Positions 24,007-35,704 of a stretch of DNA of 64,000 bases are shown here, piece by piece. Source of the DNA: Mytilisepta virgata (lineage: Eukaryota > Mollusca > Bivalvia > Mytilida > Mytilidae); assembly GCA_028015205.1 (NCBI GenBank), contig CM051517.1, forward strand, positions 43,907,135 through 43,971,134, in the 5' to 3' direction. Both the position numbers and the translations under genes were made by a program. The notes under the pieces are model-generated. The model saw only the letters and a program-made list of their open reading frames with translations, made no database searches and had not been told where the DNA came from. Within the stretch, counting starts at the first letter, position 1; the number at the start of each line of letters is the position of its first letter.

Positions 24007-26732
24007 CTTTTTTCATTTGCTAGTTTCGACTAGCCAGTTTTATATTTTTTGACAGTTGTACTAAAACATTGAAAAAAAATATGTGCAGTCTTTCATGAAC
24101 TGGGGTGTGATTTATGTATTTGGTTGATTAAAAAATACAAGCAAGAGAAAAAGTATTAAATTCTTCTTTTTAACTGAAATTTCAAGGTAAAGGACATAGA
24201 AACAAATGAATAGTCCAAGGTTCCTCCGACGACAAACATTCTTTTTTCGTATTTGCTTGGGTCGTTAGACGTCAAAGCACAGCCCCATATCCTCGAAAGT
24301 CGAACGATATTGATAAATAATCTTTGAATTTCAAAATAATTATGTTGATAAACCTCGTTTTTAGATTGTGTAACGGTTACCATAATTTTCAAATTATCGT
24401 GTATAACCGCTAACTCTATAAAGACAATACTAGTATTTGATTTTTCAGTTTTACTACTTTCAAGAAAAGCAAACTTGAGTGCAAAAGGATCCCTAATGTT
24501 TGATGTAACAACTGTCCTTCCTGTAAACATTTGCTATGTCTTGTGGAGTGTTTGAATACACCATACCTTATTCTTGTTAAGGATAGCTTTCACTGAGAAG
24601 TCAAACATTATACCGTCTTTCCAGTGTTACCTCTTGTACACAGTGATCCCGTTCATCGATATTAGATTGCCGTTTTTGTTCACGTAAAATGAAATTAGAG
24701 AAACCGATATGTTGATTGTACTTTATATCATTTAGAACTGTGTAAGATTATTCTACCGCAATATCTTATCTGAACTAAATGTACATTCAAAACCACAGGC
24801 CCTTGGGACCAGGATTTTTAAAAAGGTTTCGTCAGTAAATCAGTTTTTCACACAATTTGAACTATTCAGTGTGTTGTCAAAATTTTCCGAAGTACTAAAA
24901 TACATGTAGATGACTATATAACAGAAATTGAGAAAGGAAAGAAAACAAAATATCCAATATATTTTATATATTCAAACTGGATATTTTAATTGATTTAATT
25001 TTGAATGGTTTTCTTCTAGCAATTTTTGTAGCAAATTTATTAAATGTTGCCTCAGATTCTCAAAATTACAATCATTATTTTCTTTTTGTTGAAGACTGTC
25101 TGAATATAATTTAAAGCTCAAATAGTCCTAAACAATCTGAAACCACAATTATAGATGCGTTCTGTTGTACCCTCGGGGGTTACTTCCATTAGAAATGGTA
25201 GTGTGTACATGTATGTGCCGCAAAACAGGGTCCATTTTTCACTACAAATCATTCTCTGTTTTAACTAAAATGTAAGGCTAATTACAAAGTATATCGTTAT
25301 CAGTGATCATCAATGATGAGACTGACCATCAGTTATGTCAAGTCATTAACAGGGTTACCTTTGAACAATGAATGTCGCTGACAGGGTATGATTTTCCAAA
25401 TTTCCGGGTCAAGAACAGGTTACGGTTTGACCACCACAATTGGCACATATATACCCACTTTTTAACGCAGTAACTCCGTCCGGGTGTTGTACAAAGACCA
25501 ACATAAATGTATATGATTATAAAATTAAAACAGTGCCCTAAATTCTAATCTTTTGTTGTTAAATCCTCAAATATTTCCCGTGGCTGACATAATATAAAAT
25601 AATAAATATTGAACTAATGAACTCCTAACGTACTTGTGTCAACCGAGGTACGTCGAGTGGTAAAGGAGTAAGGAAGTGATCTTAGAACCTGGATTCTTTA
25701 ATCCGGCATTTTTTTAAAAATATAACTTTATTTGATTCCAGTTGATATTCAGTTCTGTGTTATTTCACCAAACCTATCCCCTATAAAAATCAAATGTCAA
25801 TGACCTTCAAAACTGTCAAGGAACACGTCTAAACAGTAATAATCGAAAAGATGGACAGTAATGAACATTAGGAATTGATGACAAAAACACGTTTTTGACA
25901 TACAAACTGAGATGCAAGTCATATAAATATGAAAATACTAATCAAAACCAGTTAATGTTTCCATTGTCTTTCTTAATCTGTTCTTCATATTATATATAAT
26001 ATTGTAATAAATTAGCTAAATACATGTAAATGTGAGCTAGAGGTATTAATTATATTTAATGAAATAGATAAAACTGAAATAATTGCGAAGTAAGAGATAA
26101 TGGTATTGTATTTTAATATAATTTACCATCATTTTGACGGTTGTTAATTTTGTTAAGCTTTGTAAAAAAACCCAGATATTTACAAATATCAAATTAAAAT
26201 TTTGTGAAACTTGAAAGTGACACTATATACACGTGTCGTCATCTCGGGGGAGTTATATATTTGCTTTAGAAAGTCAATTTATCATCGACTCAATTGTTGT
26301 TCTACACACTTTGTGTCAATTAATAGAAAGAAATATGAATATTATTTGACATTCTCATTTCGGTGAAATGAGATTCCTGACACTAAATGATAGAGAGAGA
26401 GAGATTAGAGATGGTCGCATTTGTATGTACATATGGACCGGTGTTTTGGTCTGTAGTCCGATATGTCTCTGGTGCGAAGCGGCCTTTTCCTTATAATTGG
26501 CTTGGGCCACCCCGTAAACCACAGCTCAAACCAATTCTAAAACAGGTTGTTTGACGTGAGAGGAATCTTGGACCAGTTGGTCTGATAGTTTGAATAAAAT
26601 CAGTGGGACATTTAATATTCGTCTTTTGTATTTGTGAATTCTACGGAAAATTAAGTACGACTTTCGTCATTCACATGACGTGTTTTGTTTTGACATTTAA
26701 ACATTTGTTTGAATTAGACAAGGCTTGCAAAT
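24007..26732. other. Intergenic region between glutaredoxin copies 2 and 3
   Basis: The minus-strand ORF at 24156-24530 (124 residues) has no motif I recognise and no flanking splice-consistent exon. Short (GA)n near 26394-26406. No other feature supported. Confidence 0.4.
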
Positions 26733-28473
26733 ATGTCGAACGTAAAGGTTTTAGTCGATACTAAAATCGCTGGCAAGAAAGTAATGGTATTTTCGAAAAC
26801 CACTTGTCCTTATTGTACCTCGGCGAAAAGGGTGTTACGAAAATACGTTGGTAAAGAAGTAAGTAAGGATGATTATGAAGTTATGGAAATAGACAGACAT
26901 CCAGATTGTAGCATAATTCAGAATTATCTCCGAAAATTAACAGGAGCTAGATCGGTAAGTACGTACAACAAGATGTATTTACATTATCACATATTTACAA
27001 TGAATTTTGATTTGGCAGACATGACCGGAAATGGGTGTCCCATATGTTCCCTGTTATCGTTAAAATCCATATTTGCACTGAAGAGATCCATATTTGACCT
27101 CTTTGAGCCAAAGAAATCTACTTCCGGTAACCTGTCAAACATACAATTGTTTATGTGATGTTTTTGTTAAAAATATACTCCAGTTGCATTTGCATTCTAA
27201 ATTCAGACAAGTAAAATTGTTTTTGTGATATTTTTCTTAAAAGTACATTCCAATTGATTTTATATTGTGATTTTCTTCAGCCTGGAAATATGTGATTAAT
27301 ACATTTATTATGACATTGGCCCTGGTATCAGCCCTGGACCCATATTTGCCTGGCACATGGGCTCAGTATGGGAGTCTTGGACTGATACCAGTACCAATTT
27401 GGAAAATTCCATGTAATAATCTAAGTATATTTAAGACTGAAAAGACGAGATATTATTTTTAGATATGAAAGACCAAATATAACCTCAACACCTCTCGTTA
27501 TTTAAACATCAAATTAAAGTCCTAATAAATGACATTGGCCCTTTAACATGACGGTGGTGGTTCGTAGTCCGTTCGATTACTGGTTGGTTAATACCAAAAG
27601 ACTATAAAGTTTTGCTTCACCTGTATAAACCTAGTAAAAATGAACTTATGTGGAAAACAAATGTGCACGTATTCTGCATTTATACCTGAATCTCTCTCTG
27701 TCTCTCTCTCTCTAAATTGGCCCGTAAGTACGGACTCAATGTAGTGATTTTCTTTTTGTCGTTATTTACTCTCCTGGGCGTAAAGGACATAATTATGTGC
27801 TATTGTCACAACTTAACGTACGTCCCTCTGTTCAAATTTACAAAAGGATATTCTACTAAACCACTGAGCAGATTCAGTGGAATGATTATCAAGAAGCCTC
27901 TTTTGGAAGAAGTGAATAGAAGACCAATATGACCACAGTTAGAAAGAAAACAAATAAAACAAATGGCTGCTAAAAAGTCCTGTTCAATAGTCCCAGAATG
28001 GTTCCCGTCAAAAATTATCCAAGGGTTGACCTTTGATCGGTTTGACGTGTAACGGAAAATTCATCAATTAAAATATGTAATATCAAACAAAATATTAAAC
28101 TATGAATTTTAGGACAAATCTTGATGGGCGGGCATTTGGTTATCACTGTCAAAATGTATCTGGCAGTTCTGGGTTGCATTGACTAAAATGGCTGCGATTT
28201 CTATGTAAACATCATGATCTTAATCTGCAAAACTATTATGGTTATCTTTCAAATATGCAAAGTTAAGCGATACTGGTAATCATGCTTCTTGGAACTGTAA
28301 ATTATCAATCTAACTAGAACGAAGTATTTCTTTCTCGTAAATGATTATTTTGTAACTTTTTTTATACTTTGTAGGTTCCAAGAGTATTCATCAATGGAAA
28401 ATGTATAGGAGGTGGGGATGAAACCAATGCATTGGATATAAGAGGTCAACTGAAACCTCTTTTATTAAAGTAA
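26733..28473 (+). CDS. Dithiol glutaredoxin, tandem copy 3
   Basis: Exon 1 is 26733-26954 (74 codons) and exon 2 is 28375-28473 (32 codons plus TAA), again phase 0; 106 residues. The active site is CPYC (Cys25, Cys28), preceded by SKTT rather than SKSY. The LRKLTGARS helix resembles the vertebrate LTGAR form. Exon 2 has VPRVF and CIGGGDE. The donor is a consensus GTAAGT. An AATAAA at 28555-28560 is a good polyadenylation signal 82 bases past the stop. Copies 1 and 3 are closest in exon 2. A read-through ORF to 27158 is intronic. Confidence 0.93.
27694..27713. repeat. (TC)n microsatellite
   Basis: A short CT-dinucleotide tract inside the intron of glutaredoxin copy 3. Confidence 0.85.
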
Positions 28474-28559
28474 TATATTACAGAAAGTCACTTTTTTGAC
28501 CAGCCACTGTACAGTCCTTTACTCAACATTACCAGTGCCCTTCTACTGTTACAGAATAA

Positions 28560-29780
28560 AATGTATAAAATGTCATTGTTCAATGTGTACATGCTAATTT
28601 TTTACCTCTCCATTGTCACTGTTATTTTTTGAAGTCATTGCAATAACGCAAATACATATACCAGAAAACAAAGGCGGACAGTCCCACGACATTGGGATAA
28701 AACAAACACAAATACATGACTAAACAGGAGTCAAAATACATACAATTGCAATGTAAAACATTTGGCACCACAGAAAATCCGACTCAAGCGAGTTTGATAT
28801 AACGAGAGTCAACTTTACCAATTTTTCGAGCATAGAAGGTGCTTTTCTTGATAAATTCATCATGGACGTTTAGCTTTTGTGGTACTGTATCCCTAATATG
28901 GTAAAGATAATTGAAAGGAAAAGACAAGATAAAGCAATATACATACAGTCTAATTTAATGAAATAGTTTCTCATTCTGAAGGAACCCGCCTCGGATTCTT
29001 TATTCTGACGTATTACAGGACAGTTCTAGAAAGTTAGGGTACCCAGTGGAACAAAAAGATTACACAGACAGTCTCTTGGGTAGATGGAAGTCCGATACAT
29101 TTTTAGGCTGAGAACTGAATTGGCATAAGGCAAGGAAATAAGTAGACATTAGACAGGGTCCTGACGTGAGACAGGCACGGTTAAAATGTAATTTAGTGTA
29201 TTCAATCCCTCCCCTCTAAAACCTAGGTCAGTGGCCGACAAAGGTAAACAAGCAATAAAGGGAAATATTAATTCCAAATATATCGTTAATGTCAGTCTTA
29301 ATCTGTTTGGTGGATAAGTATCCTTTGAAAAAATGGTCATTTATTTTTGTGTTGCTAAGATAAAGTTATATCAGTAAAAATAATAATGATGATGAAAAAA
29401 AGTACTGAAAATCAAATGTGACATGACAGCAATCGCAGAACAATGTCAGTATTGGAACTGGAAGCCGGAAATAATGGTCATATTAAGATGAAAAATAGCA
29501 GTCCAACAAAATGGCAGTAATTATCCTTGGAAACTAAACATCTACAAGGGGTTTGGTGGACGCTCAAGGCCCCCAGCGGGTCCACGGCAGAACCCTGGAC
29601 CTTGTCCGGGGGAGCCCCCGGAAGCTAAAGGGTTCTATAGAAATGGAAATGGACATTTTACCTTGAATAATTCATGCTAATAGCAATCTGAACAAAGGCT
29701 TTAAAGAAAAGAAATTGTGACATGAAAGCAGTTAGGTCGAGGGTTTCCCGACCTCTATCCAAGCAACTAGGTCAAGGGCC
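28560..29780. other. No gene; probable repeat debris
   Basis: Downstream of copy 3 this stretch has no recognisable coding region. About 29560-29640 is GC-richer (GGCCCCCAGCGGGTCCACGG) and adjoins the dispersed repeat at 29785, so it may be part of a larger mobile sequence. Confidence 0.4.
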
Positions 29781-29784
29781 TCCC

Positions 29785-29945
29785 GACCTCTATCCGTCAC
29801 CTGGGGATGCGCCCGGTGAAAAGAAATGATTGATTAACTATGAATAAGAGGAATACTGTAGAAACATATCTCTGCGAACTTTTTTTTCTTTTTGTAATTT
29901 TTTCTAGAAGCAACAGTTTCTACTGCTTAAGAAATAAAAAATTAT
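29785..29945 (+). repeat. Dispersed repeat, copy 1 of 2
   Basis: It shares GACCTCTATCCG(T/C)CACC, GGATGCGCCCGGTGAA, AATGATTGATTAA and a following AGAAGCAAC(A/T)G block with 57890-58050 in the same orientation. It is an interspersed element fragment of unknown class. Confidence 0.7.
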
Positions 29946-29949
29946 ACGA

Positions 29950-32130
29950 CACCGTGACACATCGAGACAACCAAAAGACGGTTGCAGTTTCTAATGAAAG
30001 AAAGCATGTCACCTTTGAAACTCTTTATATATTGAACTATTTTTGTCAAAATAAACATCAGATATCAGAGGGTAATTAGCATCATCGCCGTCGCCAAAAA
30101 CAGCAAAAACGTTTCAACTTTGTACCCAAATGGCACCCTATTTTGTGGGAATTATGCTTATATAGTCGGTAATCGTAACTATATGCATAGGCTGAATTAG
30201 CCAACATTTCCAAATATCTTTTATCAATTTTAAGGAACTCGAATTCATACTGATTAGTCATATTGAGTTATATCATCTATGATACTTCTAGTGCATCCTC
30301 AACCACATTGACATCCGCTATGCAAAAACATAGCTCTCTTGTTTTAATATTCTACTTCTAATTAATCTGAGGACTATACAGCACACGATGAATTTTTGCA
30401 TAAAGACGGTACATATTATTATATTTTGGCAGGTTTCTATGTACAAGTAGTAAATGTGTAAAATTCTGCATTTACCACACATATGGTATCAAGTCATCTT
30501 TTCATTAAGTCCTGTCAATTCTTTTTAAAAAGGTCTAAAAAACATCGAGAAAAAGTTAATCTTGATCTACTGAAGCCTCAGAAGTTCAATCCATTTACTC
30601 ATGAAATTAAAAACAAACCTTTAAACAGGCTGTACCCACTGATCTTCAACACACCAAAAAATTGTGAGATCTCGACATTAAAATCTGTATTTTGTATTCC
30701 TGATTTTTTCTCTTGGTAATGAGTTTCTTTTTCGGTTTCAAAATAAGTTTGGTTTTTGGTCTTCCAAATGTTTCGGTTTTAATGCTGCTGATGAGAGGTA
30801 ACTCCTTGAAATGCGTCGTATACAGCATAGTATAAATTTACTATATCTAATATTAGTATCTTTGGATTGTTATTTTGTGGACGTTTATACTTCAGATCAA
30901 AGAAATACCGTACATTAAATGTGATATATTTTTTCAGTGTTTACAATAGGGAATATATTTTTACACCGAAATTCTTCAACAAACAACTATAAATTTGACT
31001 CTCTTGTTTTAAATATTCTTACAGTTCGTTTATGTACTGTGCTTATGTCTCTTCGTTAGTCATTACACGTCTCATGTTGTGGTTGTATACTATATACGTA
31101 TGCTTTTCAGGAAAAAATAATGCGGGTAAACACAATGGTTCCAAAGATTTAATGTTGGATCTACCTAAATCGGCAAAAATTTACTTAGAATATTCTTAAG
31201 TTTCTTATAATCGGCCAATGGATCATGAATATCGACGGGATAGCCATTTGATTCTCATGGGACAAAATAACATTCTTTGTAAATAAAAATCTGGCTCTGA
31301 AAATGTGAAAATGACATTGCACAGGCCATAAATAAATAATGTATTCTAAAAAACGAAAGTTGTTTTTATTACTTCATATTGTCTCTCGCTTTCTTGTCAT
31401 TTTTAATAAGCAGAAAATAAAAAATCTATCACCAGTCCTGTACGGCGTAAATAATAATAATTCGACAATCTATGATTCTGTCCTGACATTAAATTCCCAT
31501 CCGCTCCCCTTAAAATCAAATCGTTAAGCATAGTAAATTTATCATATCGAGTACAGGAATGTCCTTGATAGGATTGAATCACGGGTACTCAGTGCATACC
31601 CTAAATACATCAGTCGAACCGAATATATCTCAGGTATAGTTCTGAGTCATTTTCACATTATTTCCAATCTAAATTTTATTAAAACTTCAAAAAAATTACA
31701 ATTTTCACATCATTGGGGAATGCGCTAAGGGGCACCACAGGAGATCCTGTTGACAAGTGTAGTTACCTATGGATGGAATGAAAATAAATACCTATCTTAC
31801 CTACCAGATGACCTTGACAATATGATAAAGATGTTTTCGTCTTAAAAGGAACACATTTTGTACATGCGGTAATCAACATGTTTACTTTTATTCACCATGT
31901 CCCCTTATCACTAGTACATGTCTGTGTTTCAGTAAGTTTTAGCCTTGAATTGTTTAAAACATGATAAGAATTCGTTATAACCAAAAAAAGGATAGGAATT
32001 CGTAAATGTTAATAAAACTCATCGGGCGCAGGTAAGTTCTGTTACTTAATGGAAAAAAAGAGGACGGTATGCTGTTATGGCTTAACCAATGTTTAAAATA
32101 CATGTAAAACAATGCTATCTTCGCTCTGCC
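29950..32130. other. No gene recognised
   Basis: Several 60-80 residue ORFs (for example 30483-30719) lack motifs, splice context or a partner on either strand. AT-rich DNA, nothing else supported. Confidence 0.4.
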
Positions 32131-32137
32131 ATGTTTA

Positions 32138-32420
32138 TATGCCCCGCTAGCGAAGCGAGAGATATATAGTGATAGATTTCTTCCGTTCTCCGTCCGTCCG
32201 CACCTATTTACTGAAACTACTCTTACAACAGTGAATGGATTTCATTGAAATTTTCACAGAATCTTCAGTACAAAGTGGCATTGAGTGGCATTAAACACCA
32301 CCTACTTTGTGTCTCATCACAGACAAACATGGACTTTGCCATTTCTTTATAATAAGGTAATGTAGGCATGTCCCGTTCTTTACTCCTCCTAAACCATGCA
32401 GTGAGTTGATTTCTGTTAAA
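32138..32420. repeat. Interspersed repeat with TATGCCCCGC end
   Basis: It starts with TATGCCCCGCTAGCGAAGCG and a CCGTCCGTCCGC word, which is the inverted form of the right end of the repeat at 40005-40838 (GGCGGGGCATA). I infer a partial copy of one family. Confidence 0.5.
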
Positions 32421-33061
32421 CTTTCAGGGAATCTTTAGTATCGATTGCTTTATTATTTTTTTTAACAGAATGGTGTCTTTAGAAAAATACTATTCAACAG
32501 GAAAACAGACGTGCAATTCTATAGACTTGTCGTTTGCAATCGAACACGCCTTAACACGAATTGGCACGCTTGAGCGAGCAAAACAGTATTGACTAATTTG
32601 TAAATGCGCTTCCTTATTATTTTTATATCAAGTGTAACATCGGCAATTCACTGTGTGATTCCGACGAAGAAGGAGTAAGTTCATCATTATATATACTTCA
32701 CAGACATCTTGTTTTCCGACGCAGTCCGTATAGTTTAAATTTGTGCGGCCCTTTGACTGTGTATAGTTACAGCATCTGATTTGTGATTGGATGAAAATAA
32801 TGTCATTTTTGTTCTCCTTATTATTTTGAATATTTATATTTTTGCGGAAATCTTTTAACAGTTATAAAAATTATAGATCGGATTTTTGCTAGGTAAACAA
32901 ACTAGACATTTCTCATGAGAAAATGTACATACCAACATCATGAAATCGATGTTAAGTTTATACATATCATACGTGACACGGACCTTGTACAAATACATGT
33001 ATGTGTACATAAATTTGTGTATGTTAGTTTATCATGTTTCTGCATATGTGTATCGTTTTCC

Positions 33062-33156
33062 AAAACCAGACTCATCTCGCAAAAACAAAACAGTAAATTT
33101 GGACAATCTATACGCCATTATCAAAATTGTAAGTACGCGAAATATATTTGCGTCGG
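33062..33156 (+). pseudogene. Duplicated copy of the small gene's first exon
   Basis: This segment closely matches 33765-33856, including ACAGTAAATTTGGACAA and the donor GTAAGTACGCGAAATATATT. Where the other copy ends in ATG before the donor, this one has ATT. It is either a dead duplicate or an alternative upstream exon. Confidence 0.55.
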
Positions 33157-33331
33157 AAAAATTCAATTGTAATGTAAATAACTTCTTATCAGATTTCAAA
33201 TGAAATCAATGACACAATATCCAATCAATATAACATGGCAGTATATACACAAATTTTAAATTTCAGATCATCACCTTTAAGATATATGGGTAAATGATAA
33301 AGTCATAATGATACACTTAATCTAAATTTTG

Positions 33332-33471
33332 TTATAAAACATTTATTATCAATAATAAATACAAAAACAAAGGTAGAACAAGATTGTCAATCTGTGAAGT
33401 TACAGCTTCTAAAATAGTTGCTGCTGAAACTGCTGCTGAAGTATAAGTTGTCATTGCTGACCTGACTCCAC
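33332..33471 (-). pseudogene. Duplicate of the dolichol kinase terminal exon with broken splice acceptor
   Basis: It is nearly identical to the terminal exon at 35705-35844: 140 bases with an open frame to TAA, one Ile-to-Thr change, and matching 3' flank. The acceptor reads CTG|GTGGAG here instead of CAG|GTGGAG, an A-to-T change at 33473. It therefore cannot be spliced by the normal AG and is probably a relic. The duplicated flank spans roughly 33169-33495 against 35550-35860. Confidence 0.8.
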
Positions 33472-33753
33472 CAGTAAATACAATATAACACATAGTAAAA
33501 TCTTTACATACAGTCACCATAACTGTTTTTGAAACCAAATTTAATTTTGGACGAGTAAAATTATACCTGAAAAAAACACCAGGCCTATGAAAAGCAACAC
33601 TGATTAACTTTATGCATTGTGATGTACAACATTGTACAATAAATCCCTAATTTAATTGGCTACTGCAGTCGGAGATTGGTTTCCTATCGGTGATCACCCA
33701 CTGAAAACGACCGGAAAAATAGTTGCTTAAAACAAATATTTTATTCATTTTAG

Positions 33754-34261
33754 GAAATTATCTACACCAGACTGATCTCGCATAGAAAACAGTAAATTTG
33801 GACAAGATATACACCATAATAAAAATGGTAAGTACGCGAAATATATTTGCGTCGTGAAAGTTAAAAAAGTTGATAAAATTACTGACGAACACACTTACTA
33901 TTCAATGGAATTAAGTTGCCTAATGTATAATAATTGTTGAGCATAGTCTTTTCTCTGTATTATATATTTGTTCCCCAAACACCCTCTAACAAGACTCATC
34001 CTTCATTTTCATCTATCTTTAGAGAATAATAAGTCCGTAACCTCAGAATTACTCCAGTTGGAGTTTAATTATGAAACAAAACATCAAAAATATCAGCCAA
34101 AATCTATCTACAGTTTTTTTTTGCAGGCAAGTGGATTTCTACGAACAATAGGAAGATGGATAGTATTTATAATATTCCTTGGTTATCATTTGTTTAGAGA
34201 TATGGTGGGATATTTTATACCTTCGCTGAAACCAACATCAGGAGTAGAAAGAATAAAGTAG
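33754..34261 (+). CDS. Possible small single-pass membrane protein, two exons
   Basis: Not recognised. Exon 1 (about 33754-33827) ends in ATG directly before a consensus donor GTAAGT. Exon 2 (34127-34261) opens in phase 0 after TTTTGCAG. Starting at ATG 33825-33827 gives 45 residues: MASGFLRTIGRW, then a hydrophobic stretch IVFIIFLGYHLF, then a short basic tail ending GVERIK. If instead the exon starts after the AG at 33784-33785, upstream residues KTVNLDKIYTIIK would be included, so the N-terminus is uncertain. AATAAA at 34301 follows the stop by 40 bases, which supports a real transcript. It is convergent with dolichol kinase. Confidence 0.5.
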
Positions 34262-34399
34262 TCATGTTCTGGAATTTTATAAACATTTTGTGAAGATAAC
34301 AATAAAATTAAATATGCTGCTAAAGCATTATTTGTTTTCTTCGTGTACTTTTTGTAATATATTTTTTATATTACAATATTTTATCTTGATATAGTATTT

Positions 34400-35540
34400 A
34401 ATTAGTAATTCCTGCTTTTCTGCTAAAATTTGCATTTAGTAAAAATATAACAATAGTCAACTCATAATCAGGATATTTTTAAATGTCTTCCTACGGAGTA
34501 TTACCCTGTGAGCTAGCACATTTGTAGCGTGTCTGTCTAAAACAAAGAAAATTTGATATTCATATCAACATCAAAATTTTCTAGCTACTGCATCAAATGT
34601 ACTTATTGCCAAAATATGAGACCACATGACCCATATTTTACGATTCATTAGCTTTGATTTTAATTTACTTCTCTGGTACTATGATACCTACAGTCATGTA
34701 CATGTGACTTGGTATACAATTGGGATAGTCTGACCCAAGGTAGACTATTGACCTATATTTTCTGCTTCATTAATTTTGGTTAAGTCATAGTGTAATTTTT
34801 CAGGTGAATACACTATGCGTTCTCAGGTAATATGCTAACCTACAGTCTCTGAGGTACAGAGATGCATCTGGGAAAGTCTAACTGCATCCCACACAAGCAG
34901 GTCATGTTTACATTATTCAATTCTTCATTGACTGGTTTGATCTGAAAGTTTAGTTCTCATGTATTACCACACATCATACAATCTTGAAACCGATTTGGAT
35001 CTTGAATGTCAGCTAGCTGTTGATTGGCTAAGATGTTGAACAAAAACCCGTATCCCTTGCACATTGTTCAGTACCCCGGTACAAGCTTAATCCCACCAGC
35101 TATACACGTAGATAACTGTCAGATAATGTAACTTGGTATGAAGATGAATCTTGGGGAGTATGACTGCATCTTAACTGAATTAGGTCACTTTACCCCACAT
35201 TTCATGCTTTGTTACGTTAAAGATCTAAAGTTAATTTTCTGGTACATTATAATGAGTCAAGTGAAAGCAATATTGACCTACACTTCATGCTTCACCTTCT
35301 TAAGAATTCGTGTGAATGAGGCCAAATTGTAACTGAAGATTATACTTTGTTTATTATCATGTCATATTTTAATTAAAATTAAAAATAAATCAGATAAAAG
35401 TTGTACATAAAAAGGTCCCTTTATATTTATCCCCAAAGCTGAACTGGAGGTACTGTTATGACAAATTGATTATTCTATTTCTGCATTTGTTGATTTCTCT
35501 GTAAATAAAATGTTGCTGTTGAAGGCTAGTGGCACTGCTG
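34400..35540. repeat. Degenerate repeats downstream of the small gene
   Basis: Variants of ACTTGGTAT, GACCTA(T/C)A(T/C)TT and TTCATGCTTCA recur at roughly 150-bp spacing between about 34680 and 35310. This looks like an old tandem repeat. No gene is supported; the ORF at 35138-35332 falls in the repeat. Confidence 0.4.
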
Positions 35541-35704
35541 CAAGCTTTATTGTAATGTAAATAACTTCTTATCAGATTTCAAATGAAATCAATGAAACAA
35601 TATCCAATCAATATGACATGGCAGTATATAAACAAATTCTAAATTTCAGATCATCACCTTGAGTAAATGATAATGTTATAATGATACACTTAATCTAAAT
35701 TTTG

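Noticed and set aside
24156..24530. 124-residue minus-strand ORF as a gene
   Set aside because: No recognisable motif, no neighbouring exon and no polyadenylation or start context beyond chance. It could still be an exon, but I cannot support it.
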